Shown piece after piece: positions 53,490-64,000 of a stretch of 64,000 nt of DNA. The DNA is taken from contig CM059587.1 in the NCBI GenBank assembly GCA_030407085.1, positions 71,103,001 to 71,167,000 on the forward strand. The letters are read 5' to 3'. Under the pieces are notes generated by a model. It worked only from the letters and a program-made list of their open reading frames with translations, ran no database searches and was not told the origin of the DNA. Both the position numbers and the translations under genes were made by a program. This DNA comes from Trichopria drosophilae (Eukaryota > Arthropoda > Insecta > Hymenoptera > Diapriidae). Positions within the stretch are counted from its first letter, which is position 1. Every line of letters starts with the position of its first letter.

Positions 53490-55300
53490 TAAATAGATGC
53501 CGTGTGAGACCACTTGTTAACTGTGAATGAAAGAATTGAATACAATTTTTTGAAGAATATTCCACTTTTACTAATGAACTTTTTAACTTAACCTATTAAA
53601 TTATTTAGAGTCTTTACTCTTATTCCTAGTAGGTCGTAGTCCAAATGTTTAAAAATGCACCTGTGGTAGGTCGAAAATGTCTAACTTAGGGTTGGGTTGC
53701 TAAAAGTAAATGCAATTGGACTGCAGTTGTACCAAACATAGAGTTCGAAAATAATAACGCGAGTCTGGCAAAGAATAATGTAGAGTAATCCTTATTATTA
53801 CAAATTATAACATTTATGAATATTGATTGAGTTTTTAATTGCTATTTAGAAGTGCTGGTCTAGAAATGTATCTAATTGAACGGTTTTCAAAGATTCCTTT
53901 AAATGGTTGGGAAATATTTATGCTTTTTAACTTCAGTTATTCCATAGTAAAAAAATTATTCGTATGAATTCCTAAATAAATTTCAGATCGTCTCGTGCCA
54001 GCCGTGACAGCGAATGAAAACCTGAGCGTTCAAGCGGGCGAATACGAGGCATGGGTTTCGGTGACGATATTTTTTTATCAACGAAACACACGGCACAAGT
54101 TTCATACATTCGTGACTGTGACAATGCCATATTGTAAAATTCGAATACATATACATGGGGACATAATATTTCACGACGTCATATTTTCCGTCTCGCAAGG
54201 CCAACATTAAGCAGCATTTCTCATGGACAACTTTGTCTTAACCCTTTAACGTCCGGAATGCACGACCGCTCATTTACAACTTCTGCCACATATTTATATA
54301 CTGAAATCAATACATAGATTGTTTAAAATATATCTTATTTACTATTTTCGAGAGTGACTTTTTTATGACTGGCAAAACTATGTGACAAAAATGCATTGTT
54401 TGGCGTAGTTTTGTTAACTTCATTTTTCACGTCGATACCGGGATTTCTATGATCGAAAAAGTACATACGAAATGTATAATAGGTTTGAACTTAAAAGATA
54501 TGCAGGTGTGGCGGATACCGCCCCTTTAAAAAAACGCGTGGAAGCCGAGAACTATTACTAGAATATATCGGGAAAATATAAGTAATAGAAGTGGCAGGAA
54601 TTTGTCACTCGAAATCATTTTTCAATTCCGAATTATTATAATCCACTAGTATCCGGAAAATATAGTGAATTAAAGTGGCAGAAATATTACACATTTAATC
54701 ATTTAAAATTGAAACAGAAAAATAATTATTTAAATGCCCTTCCGAGTATTTTCCGGAAATAAGGAGAATCCGATTATTTAAATGTTTCAAATTAATTTTT
54801 TCGTTACTAGAGCATTTAAGAAATTAATTTGATATTTTTTAGCGAGATCGGCGAGATAAGAACCGAGTTCAATTGAGTGCAACCGGCACACCATAATTAT
54901 GCTATGGGACCTCGTAAAATTTATTCCAGAGCAATATAAGCCCAAAACTATTTGATAAATTACGAATACTCGTTCTATAAGATATTAAGTTAAAATTTAA
55001 TTTTTTTGGCCTGCAACAGAGGCACGAGAAACTATGCATCTTTGGTACGAGGAATTTTTATAGAATCTGTAGGAGATATCATAAAAATTCATATATTAGG
55101 AGATCTCAACTGTAATATAATAGAACATATTTTTTTATAGTTAAAAATTAATTATCTTAATTCTATAAGGTTTTATCCTTCTAATATGAAGAGATAAGAA
55201 TGCATTTTTTAAGCTAAAAAAGTCGAATTCTGTTCTTTTTAGTAAATTAAGGTATGAACCATGTTAACCCCTCTTTCGAACTTTTGGCCAATCAAATAGG
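53490..55300. other. Non-coding; no gene recognised
   Basis: A TTAACCCTTTAACGTCCGG word at about 54239 looks like a piggyBac-type end, but no mirrored partner was found. Small frames at 53983-54210 on both strands have no motif. AT-rich to 55300. Confidence 0.4.
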
Positions 55301-55950
55301 CCCAAAATAAGTACAATACGGATAGTACAGGGTATAAATAAGCGACCTTTCCAATGGCATAGTCACTCTAATGTTCTTTTCGATCGCTATAATATATTCG
55401 TCGACATCTTCCTGGTCACGAATAAGTCAAAAGACGTAGGCTACTTACCAGAGGACAACATTGTTTGGATAGGAAAGCTCACAAGGATTGGCTAGTACTG
55501 CAGCATCCTCACATTAGTCTTTGCTCTTCCGCAGCATCATCTGGAGCTGGAATTGAAACACCGTCTAGGATTTGGGACTAACTTATTCATCCTTTTTCAG
55601 TCCTTATCAGGGCTACCTCATATAATTTTTTTCCACAGCTTCCGACGCATCTCCTCAGGTCCAGTTGAGTGTAGTCTCTTCACTTCTATCGATTGCTACA
55701 GCACGGATTACATACCGCCTGTTAGGCGCTGTTACAGGGCAGCATAAATCAAAGGAGGTCTGCTACAATCGGTGATTGCCACCCGTGTGGTAGGCAAACG
55801 GTTCTTCAAGTTCTGCATACTGTTGCCGCCTGTTGGCTGGCTCGCTGTTACACGTTTTATAACTTAAGCCGCCTGCTGGGCAAGGCTTATTAAAGTCAGT
55901 GCTTCGCGTGTAACTTAATTCATTTTTGTGTTATTTTTTATACTTCAGTA
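55301..55950 (+). promoter_or_regulatory. Possible LTR with TATA box
   Basis: TATAAATA at 55333-55340 is followed about 27 bases later by a CATAGTCACT initiator-like word, then 500 bases without long frames but richer in GC than the flanks. Near the end GTTACACG (about 55849) and CGTGTAAC (about 55907) are inverted. This could be an LTR of a retrotransposon, but both edges are unclear. Confidence 0.3.
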
Positions 55951-56570
55951 TTTTTTGTTAAAAAACATAAAACGGCATAATCGCGCCAAACGTCTCCGTT
56001 TGATAAATGTTAAATAAGTTTTTTATATGATTAATTTTTGTTATATGTTAAACTATCCTTCGTCTTAAAGTTGTTTGCCTGTAGACGAGCATCGCAACAG
56101 GGTAGCGGAATTGCAAGGGGCCGTCCTAATTCATTCTCAAAGTGCATTAATTCCGAATTGCAATCTTTTATATTACAATTGTTCGAATTTCCGCTTGGGA
56201 TATTTCTTTGGCTTTACTCGTTTTCCGGCTCTCCATAAGAATGCGGCTATGAAGATTCGATATCGTTAAAAACGCTATCATTCGAACGATATAGTTATAT
56301 TTTGTAAATTAACACGCATTTCTAAACAGGTAAGCATTTTTAATTTCACCTTAAAGTGTCCAAAATGTCGGCTTATTTCCAGAATTTTTATTCAAATTAT
56401 GGTCGTATGGAGATATTTTATTCTGATCAAATTTTCGGCTGATCTACCTATCTCACAAGTTGTTTTTAGGTATGCTGAATACGAATATGAAGAAGCAATT
56501 TCGAAATTCAAAATGGTTGACCACATATGGCGGACATTGATTGACAAACTTTGGAAATGTATACCTGAAT
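55951..56570. repeat. Non-coding with a piggyBac-MITE-like scrap
   Basis: GAAATTCAAAATGGTTGACC and ATGGCGGACATTGATTG at about 56503-56545 resemble the centre of the 46511-47162 element. No coding signal otherwise. Confidence 0.4.
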
Positions 56571-56571
56571 A

Positions 56572-57690
56572 TTATTTTTGTTTTAAACCTACAATGACAA
56601 TATATTTTGCATAACTACTGCAATATTCTCCACGGTCACGGTTACATATCGTGCTGTTACAAGCGGGCTCATATTGACCTATTTGCGGGATAAATTGATC
56701 GAGCAGCCTCCTTAACCGTAGGGCGGCTTCCTGGGAGGGGGCGACCAATCCAGCGCAGTCATGTACGGCGAAGGCGGTGACCGAAATATTAGTATCGTTT
56801 AGCGAGTGCGGGGTGCCGTTGCAGCTACTCCACGCATTATTCTCCGTATCTACTGGCACGCAGGCATAGTGGAGGGGAGCAACTTTTATCTCCAAATTCT
56901 TAGTATGGCTATCGACTGTCACCGCGAGGGTGACAACGCCATCTAGTTGGACTAGCGCGCCGATTGCGACTCTGACTTGCTCTTCACTTGACCTCATGAA
57001 GGGCGAAACTACCTCGTTACACGCGAGGCCTAAGTACGAACGCGAAGCTCCGGTATCAACGAGAGCCCTAATAACCTTTTCATTCACAGCTACGCGGAAG
57101 TGGGGACGAGGGTCCGAATCTAATGTCCACTGATTAGCTTCACAGGGATCGATTGACTCGAACTCGATATTGGGCCCAAAGGGCTTAGATGCTGTAGAAG
57201 CGATCTTTCCGTACCCAATGTTCGTTATCGTACGACTCGACGAAGGGCTGGTCGCGGATGCAGGTGTTAGGGGGGCCTAGGGGGTCCCCCCCCCCCCCCC
57301 GCCAACAGTTTTCCGACCTTTTGCGAGCGCAAAAAGGACAACTGTTAGCATCTCGGCTAGGGTAGCCACAGACCCGACAAAAATGACCTAAAGGGTGGGG
57401 GCACTCTCGATATATGTGACCCGTCTGTTTACAGTTGCATTCTGCGGCTACTTGGTCTCCGGAGATAAGCGCTCTCTCGGCGCCACATCCAGGAGACGAG
57501 GTACTCCTGACAGCCGCAGGTTGGTAGGTGTCGCCACTTGTGGTTGGCACGGCGGGCATGACGGTACCGGTCGTGTGGGGTTACGCACCACATTTCTCTC
57601 TGCGCGGACTACCTGCGCAACCTCTTCTTCTACGAAAGGGCTGGCGGCAGGGAGGGGGGGGGTGCGACGCTGACATTGGCCGGCTTCACA
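56572..57690 (-). pseudogene. Ty3/Gypsy-type gag nucleocapsid and protease remnant
   Basis: Minus strand. The 57559-57185 frame has a Pro/Ser-rich start and cysteine knuckles CNCKQTGHIYREC and CRVCGYPSRDANSC (RNA-binding gag end). The 57087-56572 frame opens with VIRALVDTGASRSYLG, the DTGA active site of a retropepsin, continues VAIGALVQLDGVV and ends with LRRLLDQFIPQIGQY, the usual start of the pol linker. Between them lies a stop after FYSI and a frame change. Reverse transcriptase and integrase are absent, and no LTR is attached. A C-run at 57290-57302 suggests slippage. The R1 LINE 3' end abuts it at about 57690. Confidence 0.75.
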
Positions 57691-59165
57691 GATTTATCTG
57701 AATTTGTATTTAAGGTGCCCTGCCTCCCTCGCGGGTTTAGGACACCCCCCCCATGGGGGCGGGGCAGAGTTTAAGGGCTCTGCCATCCCCGCCGTAGCTA
57801 CCAGTTTGGCGTGAAGGGGCTTGTCTTCACGCCTCTACTGGTCAAGAGAAGCCTTTCTAACAAAACCACTGCCCCCGCGAAACCAACCCATGGGGTGGCA
57901 GGAGCAAGCTCCTGGGGCTAGCCACCCCCCCGCGGTACCCATACCCTGGGTGGGGGGAACGGTTTGGGGACAAGCCTCCCGCTGGTTCCCGTTCAACCAA
58001 GCTCAGGAGGGCGGGATTGCCAGTTCCCGTGGCAACCTTAGGGGGGCAATCGAGATTACCCCCATAGGGTTGCCCCCTGCCCCATATCCTGATCTACCTC
58101 TTTAGGCAGATCCAGGACGTGTCCCGTGGACTTCAGCGTCCATGCGGGTCTTCCTCCTGCCAAATGCCGCCCTCGGGAACTCGGCAAAGGCCGAGAACGT
58201 GTTCGCTCTATCAGCGACCTGGGAGACGTCCCATGGGCCATCCGCCCCGCGGACAATCCCCATCGCCTCGAAATCACTGATGCCCGCATAGTGCGGACAC
58301 TCCAGCAGCATATGCGCGCTGGTCTCTGCATTCGTGCCGCAGTCGCAGTCTCGGGTCTCCGCCAACCGGCGCTGGAAGAGGAAGTCGTTGAGACCATGTC
58401 CGATAAGCAGAAACGCCGAGAACATGTTGAGCTGCAGCCACTTCCTTTCGAGGAGGGCATCGGCTCTCGGGAAGAAGAGGCGGGTAGTGGCCCCGCACCC
58501 CGCTCCCACCGACCTCTGTCGCCATTCTGCCAGCATGTTGGCCTCGAGTTTCGCAACTCGGAGGCCAACATCGGCTTGCATGACACCCCTAGTTAGGGCG
58601 TCATCATGGGGGAGGGTAATCCCCCTCTTCATCGCGGTAAGCACCAGTGTCTGGCGGACCACCAGGTCCCAAAGGGGGTTCGCCCATTAGGACCATCATG
58701 GCTTCGGTCGAGACCGTTCGGCATACGCTGACGGCGCTATATAGTGCCATCGGCTGGGCACTGAGCAGGTGCTTACGCGCAATCACTCCATGTACGACCC
58801 TCCCCCATGCCTCCGAGGCATACAGGGCACAGGCCCTAAACAAACCCCCAAACACAATGTCGGTGGCCCTCCTCTTTAGACCCCAGTCCTTTCACGGTAC
58901 CCTCATAGAGGTGACGACTGGGGCAGTTTACTCTTCAACGCCTTCGCGTGGAGCAGGTATTCATACCCACCCCGATCGTTACCCCCAGGTAGATCGTTAC
59001 CACGGAGTCTACGAAGCCCACGCCAACGATTGGTTTCCTCTGCATGTTCCCTTTAAGGAACATGCAGTTCGTTTTGACGGGGCTTACTTTGACTCCCGCA
59101 GCCACTCCCCACTCCTCGGCTCTACCAAGCTCCTGGCGGATACCCAACTCTTATCAAGTGTTTAG
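57690..59165 (-). pseudogene. R1-clade LINE 3' portion, degenerate
   Basis: GC-rich minus-strand fragments in order: RQELGRAEEWGVAAGVKVSP (59147-58935), GGLFRACALYASEAWG and VCRTVSTEAMMVLMGEPP (58855-58604), and MLAEWRQRS...LIGHGLNDFLF with the knuckle CDCGTNAETSAHMLLECPHY (58662-58102). A 3' UTR with CTGCCTCCCTCGCGGGTTTA at about 57720 parallels the 33.3-kb LINE (CCTCCCTTGCGGGTTCAGG). Frame changes at about 58890 and 58620 and loss of the RT catalytic region show it is dead. It belongs to the same clade as the 33.3-kb element but a different family. Confidence 0.85.
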
Positions 59166-59571
59166 TTCGTCTCCAGGTAGTTCCAGCGTTTGATTTTTGT
59201 AAAATTTGTTTGCATCGTTCTATTGTCGCAGTCCCGCGTTAAAAACGGAATTGTCTATCCGATTGATTTTAACAGGCACGTCACGAACCGACCGCGGAAA
59301 AGGCAGGTGAATCAGCTGAGTGTAGTCCGACATATTGGGGGACCGATCTATTCGAGATTCTTACGTGCTTGTGTAACACATGTTAAACGATATCTGTCTC
59401 AATGTCTCCAGACTCGGTAGATTTACACCAAAATTGAAGTAATTTTAAGTAGGATGTCTGGGTAGTCGATGGGTATACGCAGGGCCAGCGGAATGAACTT
59501 TTATAGCATATGGAATGTCTGGCAGATAATCTGAGGAGGGGGGGGGGGTGTAAAAATAAATACTCATTTTT

Positions 59572-60119
59572 TTACACTGCAAAAGTAGCGGCTATTTGTG
59601 TGATTTTCTTAATAAATACATTCATAAGCTCTTCTATGTCTAATGTATCTATAGAATTTTGGTGTGTATATAATGTGGAAATATGATTTAAACGCTTTTG
59701 AGTCGTGGTCGATCGTAAATAATTTTTTAAGTATCTCAAATGCGAAAATGATCTTTCATTTGGACACAAGATTGCAGGGATCGTCAAAAGAACACGAAGT
59801 AATTTTGTGTACGTAGGTACAAGTTACCCGATTTCCGGATTCTCTTGACTAGACTGCACAACATCACCCAAGCATTTGAACGAAACTTTTCTTGACGATG
59901 CGATTTCGATAAACATGCCGCGGTGCAATTCTAATTTTTGTTTATCGAAATCGAAATCGTTCAATCTGTTCGAGTCAAATTTTGACACCGAGTTATTACT
60001 TAAATTGTAAAATTTAACGACATCCTCTATGTTACTATTCGGCTTACCTGCCACAAAATCTTCGCACGAATTTAGCAATGTCATGGTGGTTGAATTAAAT
60101 CGTTCATTTATGTACATGA
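59572..60119 (-). pseudogene. hAT transposase C-terminus (dimerisation region)
   Basis: One minus-strand frame, interrupted by a single TAA at about 59824, reads INERFNSTTMTLLNSCEDF, then KLLRVLLTIPAILCPNERSF and YLKNYLRSTTTQKRLNHI. L..LLTIPA....ERSFS.L...KNYLRST..Q.RL is the conserved hAT dimerisation block seen in ZMYM1-like transposases. The upstream text is split by SINE copy 2; across it a few more in-frame codons (EIFDQVIMS) can be read at about 60560-60590, then the frame is lost. The catalytic part is missing. Confidence 0.85.
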
Positions 60120-60549
60120 GTGTCGGCGTGATGGTCGTGCGGGCTAAGGCGTCAGTCTGAACGGAACGTCGCGAAGATCCCGAGTTCGAATCCCCGTCCG
60201 TGCAATTTTCTCTGCTTATGTCCAGTGAGGAATAACCGGGGAACCTTGCAGGGTGAAGGTACGAATTTTCGGCAGTTATCAGTACCGTCCGCGCCTTATC
60301 CGCGGTCGGTACGTCGTGGGTCTTATCTCGGATAAAGATGGGATAAGCCCCGCGTCGTACTCGCTAAGACACAGACCGCCGAATCTGCTGGTGATACCGA
60401 TATTGGGGTAGGGGGGCTCTGGGTGGGTGTTGTGTGTGTATCTGCCTATAGTTCTGTCTTTCTCTATCCTGTACCGCTCCACCCGAGAGCCGTCCCGCAA
60501 ATAGACATATTCGTCATTAACGCGGGGGAAAATTTCCTGTCCTTTGTCC
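60120..60549 (+). mobile_element. tRNA-derived SINE, copy 2 (intact, about 430 bp)
   Basis: It starts GTCGGCGTGATGGTCGTGCG, with the B-box-like GAGTTCGAATCCCC at 60182-60195, a conserved body (CCGCGGTCGGTACGTCGTGG, TATTGGGGTAGG) and ends GTCCTTTGTCC without poly(A). TTATGTACATGA (60108-60119) and TTATGGACATGA (60550-60561) are a 12-bp target duplication with one mismatch. It is inserted in the hAT gene remnant. Confidence 0.88.
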
Positions 60550-60561
60550 TTATGGACATGA

Positions 60562-61050
60562 TTACTTGATCAAAAATTTCAAAATATATCTTTCGATAAT
60601 ATTTTGTAAGTGTTTTAAAAGCATGACCCTAGCTTGCACCCCTCTCCTCAAGACGCTTAGGTATTCTTCGTGATCGATGTATTTTGGGTTCTCCTAACCT
60701 AACCCTAACCCGAGTTTAATACCTCCTTGCGTCAGACAAATGCAACCGGAGTCTTTTTGCATTTCGCAATTTTGGTTTTATACTTTCAATTCTATATATT
60801 TTAAAATTGAAAGAAATCCTTCGTTATAATTAATAAAACCAATCGTTTTTTGTATCATACGCTGATATACGCATCATAAATTTATTCTTAAAATTGAAAT
60901 TGTAATAGTTTTTTCCGAATTTGAATTTTTGTAAAGAAGGTTAATTTGTAAACAAGGAACATTCTATTTTTTATATAGACGTCTTATCATCGCTGTAAAA
61001 ATATTTCCAAAGGAATTTTTCTGTGTGTAATTTAAATTTTTATCAAATTT
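60562..61050. other. Non-coding part of the hAT remnant
   Basis: AT-rich with no readable transposase beyond the first few codons. It includes CCTAACCTAACCCTAACCC at about 60694, too short to be telomeric. Confidence 0.4.
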
Positions 61051-61639
61051 GATTTGCAGTGTAAAAAAAAGAGTATTTATTTGTACCCCCCCCCCCCCCC
61101 TCCTCAGATTATCTGCCAGACATTCCATAGGCTATAAAAGTTCATTCCGCTGGCCCTGCGTATACCCATCGACTACCCAGACATCCTACTTAAAATTACA
61201 TCAATTTTGGTGTAAATCTACCGAGTCTGGAGACATTGAGACAGATATCGTTTAACATGTGTTACACAAGCACGTAAGAATCTCGAATAGATCGGTCCCC
61301 CAATATGTCGGACTACACTCAGCTGATACACCTGTCTTTTCCGCGGTCGGTTCGTGACGTGCCTGTCAAAATCAATCGGATAGACAATTCCGTTTTAACG
61401 CGGGACTGCGACAATAGAACGATGTAGACAAATTTTACAAAAATCAAACGCTGGAACTATATGGAGACGAACTAAACACTTGATAAGTGACGAAATTTCA
61501 ATACTTGACGGCGATTATTTTGATAGAGTTGGGTATCCGCCAGGAGCTTGGTAGAGCCGAGGAGTGGGGAGCAGCTGCGGGAGTCAAAATAAGCCCCGTC
61601 AAAACGAACTGCATGTTCCTTAAAGGGAACAAATCGCCC

Positions 61640-62290
61640 CTGTCTCTGCCTTTTTTGTCGGAGTCAAGGGCGGTGGCCTTGCCCGAGCAGTTGGGTGGTT
61701 TCGCTGGAAAGTAGCTAATAACATACCCTATCTGCCCACCTGGTCGTGCAACCATGAAAGTGAATAGGTGGCCCACCAGTGAGGCTTGCCTTACCGGAGG
61801 GCTGACAGGTGGGATAGCCACTCACCACCTCTCCTGACAGGTAGCAGGGGTAGTGCCCAGAACATCGGGGGTGCCCGCATGGCGCGAGCTTTGGGCACCT
61901 AAATTATACTCAATTAACTGGCTATACATAGCCAACAGGAAACGCGGGACAACGGACACCAAGATCCTAAACATTAACACTGTCATCCCATCCATCACTG
62001 GGGCTTTTCCCAATCCCATACGGCTGGAGACCGTCCTCTGTCGATGTTTGGACGGGGCTTGAGCAGAAGTCCTTCTCGCGTCCTGTGGGGGTAACGATGG
62101 ACAAACGTCTTCAAGAGGACCTCTACTGTTTCCTCCCGTACGCCCTCCAGTGGTGCGTTTTACTATGGATGAGGAGTCTGGCATGTTGCGTCAATCTAGG
62201 GGGCCCAATGCAGGGTGTCGTCTAGCACCGATTGGCAGACATGCGCCAAGAAAGCTAGATCCTACCCTGGAATAAGGTACCGCGGGATCA
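61640..62290 (-). pseudogene. R1-clade RT start fragment
   Basis: Minus-strand frame 62184-61822: a Pro/Arg-rich linker, then MGLGKAPVMDGMTVLMFRIL and RFLLAMYSQLIEY, parallel to KIGKAPGKDGVSVRMLRVL...HFLLAMYNQCLEE in the 33.3-kb LINE. It is the N-terminal edge of an R1-clade RT, with Lys-to-Met and other changes, and frames are lost on both sides. It may be the upstream part of the R1 copy whose downstream part is at 57690-59165, separated by the hAT-centred inverted duplication. Confidence 0.7.
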
Positions 62291-62429
62291 TGTCGACAAA
62301 TATAAACAAACAATTTAAACCTAAATTTGACGATGTCGACTCCGATTCGAGAAATAGATACGTCGAATTTCGAAGTTTAATACAGATGATGACATGGACG
62401 AATAAAATCATTATTTGAATCGATCGGTA

Positions 62430-62790
62430 ACATATGACCTTAGGACGTTCGAACACTAATTCCCATGCCTCAGCGACGATGGTCTTGTCTAAAAAACAAT
62501 CATTCGTTTGTCAATCAGTATAAAAACGGTCTACGCGGCTTCGGTAGAATCATACAGTTTTGATCGCCCAGAAATATCGCCGCCATTCCGCCAAATTATT
62601 TAAATAAAAGTAAAGTTTGGATATTGTCATTTTGAGTTATTACTGCATCGATTCCGCTCCCCTTTTCGTCGATAATATTGGGGGCTTAAATCCGGGTCCA
62701 TCCGGGTGGTGCGGATTCATATATCGCGATCAGACATTCGCGAGTGAACGCGCAGCAGTGACGATTGTCTGGTTAAAAAATTTCAAGATG
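62430..62790 (+). promoter_or_regulatory. Possible LTR/5' leader of a retrotransposon
   Basis: TATAAAAA at 62519-62526 lies about 30 bases before TCATACAGTT, an initiator-like word. About 140 bases later GGGGGCTTAAATCCGGGTCC (62681-62700) resembles the tRNA-primer-site region that follows some Gypsy LTRs (ATTGG.GGCTT.AATCCGGG). No gag follows. Edges are not defined. Confidence 0.3.
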
Positions 62791-62799
62791 CCTGCAATT

Positions 62800-63260
62800 A
62801 CCTTTTTCACTTTGAAAACAACTAAATATTATTTTATAACTTATATTATTTCCTTTCTTGCAGAGTTTACAATTGTATGATTTGCAATTGTTGATTCTGA
62901 TAGATTTGCATATTTTTCCTTTATTTTTTCCTATAAACTATGTACGTTTGTGGGATCCGTGATTCCAAATTCACAAATATTGGCGAATACAATAAACATG
63001 AGAAAGTTCATAAAGCACTAAAAGTAACACTGTGTGTATTTGTACTTAAATACAAGAATATGTCTTGTAACGAGTGACTCCAAAAAGAGCCAAAAAAAGT
63101 GCCCGTTTTTTTGCAATCACATCTTTGTAGTATGAATGTGTAAAGTTTGCAAAATAATGAACGAATGTGATTTTTTTGTTATGAAGTTTATTTGGTTTAA
63201 GTTCTTTGAAGTAAGTTTCTTTTGTATAAAGTTGTTTTCGTAAATAAAATACAAATTGAA
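62800..63260. other. Non-coding, AT-rich
   Basis: No gene or strong repeat before the next dispersed repeat copy. Confidence 0.4.
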
Positions 63261-64000
63261 ACTAGTGTTGGCGTGATGCCTCGTTCGCTCAAAAACTTCG
63301 ACCCAGTGGAGAGTCGGCTATTCCTTAATACTCGTTTGTTTACTAACAGCTTTCAATTATATTACAAAATTATATTGATATTTGAGGGTCCAATCATATT
63401 TAGGTTCATGTGGCTTCGATAGATATGTTACAACAATATAGTGTTTCTTATATGTGTGAAAATTGAAAATGATCATTTTCAAAACTTCGACCCTGACAAT
63501 AAGCCAGCCGAAGTATTAATAAATAAATGTTGCAATATACTTACTTCATGCACTTGTATTGTAATAGACTATTCGATGCATATTGCATGTTTACTGTGTT
63601 TTTATTACTGTCTGTATCATTATGATGTTATATATACAATATATATACATATAATTCGTCAAAGATATCTTGAAAGTGCCGAAAGGATCTCTAACGGATA
63701 TCTTTTAGCTACTATAAGACAACTTTTAGATATATCGAAAGAGTTATTTTCGTATCAAGGGCGTAAAAGAACTTATGCGCCCATAGGTGATCACCGCGCC
63801 CGAGGGGCTGGCGAAGACTACCCCTGGGGGTAGAGGGTCGAAACGTCGAAATTTTATGGAAAACTATAGGGTAATTTTTTTGCCGAGGTGATTCAATACT
63901 TTTTCAGACAATAGTCATAAGCATTTTAAACCAGTTTTTATGGCATTATCGTTGACTTTAGGAAGAAAAGGCATAAAACCTTTTTTGTAGAGAATTTCAT
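63261..64000. repeat. Dispersed repeat copy C (cut by the window end)
   Basis: It starts ACTAGTGTTGGCGTGATGCC after ...ATTGA A, as in copies A and B, and follows them closely (GGGCGTAAAAGAACTTATGC, CTACCCCTGGGGGTAG) until the window ends before its terminal hairpin. It has the same orientation as A and B. Confidence 0.85.

Larger units (their letters stand above)
59480..61158 (-). mobile_element. hAT element remnant
   Basis: CAGGGCCAGCGGAATGAACT at 59480 is mirrored to 61158 (CCGCTGGCCCTG). CAGGG starts are typical of hAT ends. The interior carries the C-terminal part of a hAT transposase (minus) and SINE copy 2. The mirrored text continues past both ends, so the 8-bp flanks (GGTATACG, CGTATACC) are mirror images and cannot be read as a normal direct duplication. 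Confidence 0.7.
59045..61631. repeat. Inverted duplication, arms of about 540-580 bp
   Basis: Left arm 59045-59583 and right arm 61053-61631 are near-identical mirror images, including an R1 fragment (AACTGCATGTTCC, GAGCTTGG), TTAACGCGGGACTGCGACAA-type text and hAT ends. The right arm has an extra piece of about 36 bases at about 61488-61525. The loop holds the hAT remnant and SINE copy 2. Confidence 0.88.

Noticed and set aside
54239..54900. piggyBac-like element beginning TTAACCCTTTAACGTCCGG
   Set aside because: No mirrored partner end or second TTAA-bounded copy of the motif could be found downstream.
57821..58690. Plus-strand frames opposite the R1 fragment
   Set aside because: Shadows of the minus-strand LINE sequence.
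60690..60716. CCTAACCTAACCCTAACCC as telomeric repeat
   Set aside because: Only two or three irregular units and neither a clean TTAGG nor TTAGGG series; not an interstitial telomere.
1..64000. CRISPR arrays, operons, bacterial promoters
   Set aside because: No regularly spaced identical repeats of CRISPR type; introns, LINEs and SINEs show a eukaryotic genome.

Overview
This window is eukaryotic, AT-rich, and made almost entirely of layered transposable elements. R1-clade and jockey/CR1-type LINEs, a Helitron, mariner/pogo, piggyBac-like, hAT and Foldback/MULE-like DNA elements, a tRNA-derived SINE and short spliceosomal introns (GTATGT...TTGCAG) together suggest an insect. A hymenopteran such as an ant is my best guess, by inference only. 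I found no clear single-copy conserved host gene, no functional tRNA or rRNA gene, and no bacterial-style operon.

Layout. 0-2.4 kb: simple and tandem repeats and a small two-exon gene on the minus strand that resembles the N-terminus of DUF4806-type insect proteins. 2.4-6.8 kb: a nearly intact non-LTR retrotransposon (minus; ORF1 plus a 953-aa ORF2). 7.6-9.0 kb: two short inverted-repeat elements and a broken ORF. 9.5-11.6 kb: a decayed second LINE and a gag-like scrap. 12.2-16.3 kb: remains of a C2H2 zinc-finger gene of a family expanded in many animals, cut by a pogo/Tigger-like miniature element (12766-13209), by a copy of an approximately 1.16-kb dispersed repeat and by another miniature element. 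18.2-29.4 kb: one Helitron (minus) coding for a Ulp1-like cysteine protease domain, zinc finger, Rep and Pif1-type helicase. It is split by three later insertions whose edges can be read to the base: a tandem pair of the dispersed repeat (20631-22960), an LTR with 4-bp target duplication (23320-24756) and a TA-flanked transposon (26562-28535).

29.5-33.2 kb: repeats and a mariner-type transposase with a single nonsense codon. 33.3-35.6 kb: a 5'-truncated R1-clade LINE with a 17-bp target duplication. 35.7-37.0 kb: a long inverted-repeat element built of GTACTGG-type motifs that carries two DUF4806-like exons. 37.65 kb: a 5S rRNA-derived scrap. 38.0-38.4 kb: a CGTACG-rich array. 40.1-45.6 kb: a 4.5-kb DNA transposon with a DDE-type transposase of a widespread but poorly named family, inside a second, outer pair of perfect 32-bp inverted repeats. 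45.9-49.4 kb: three miniature elements (one TA-flanked, two TTAA-flanked with very long inverted repeats). 49.4-52.5 kb: a SINE containing a 2.6-kb Foldback-like element filled with 150-170-bp tandem repeats. 52.6-53.5 kb: another long inverted-repeat element. 56.6-59.2 kb: Ty3/Gypsy gag-protease remains and an R1 3' end. 59.0-61.6 kb: an inverted duplication around a hAT remnant that itself holds a second SINE. 63.3 kb to the end: another copy of the dispersed repeat.

The main value of the window is stratigraphic. Several insertions can be removed on paper at their target duplications, and the interrupted frame then joins cleanly. This proves element boundaries and shows a Helitron whose protease, Rep and helicase regions belonged to one reading frame. 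All calls come from reading the sequence alone; family names rest on remembered motifs, not on database searches.
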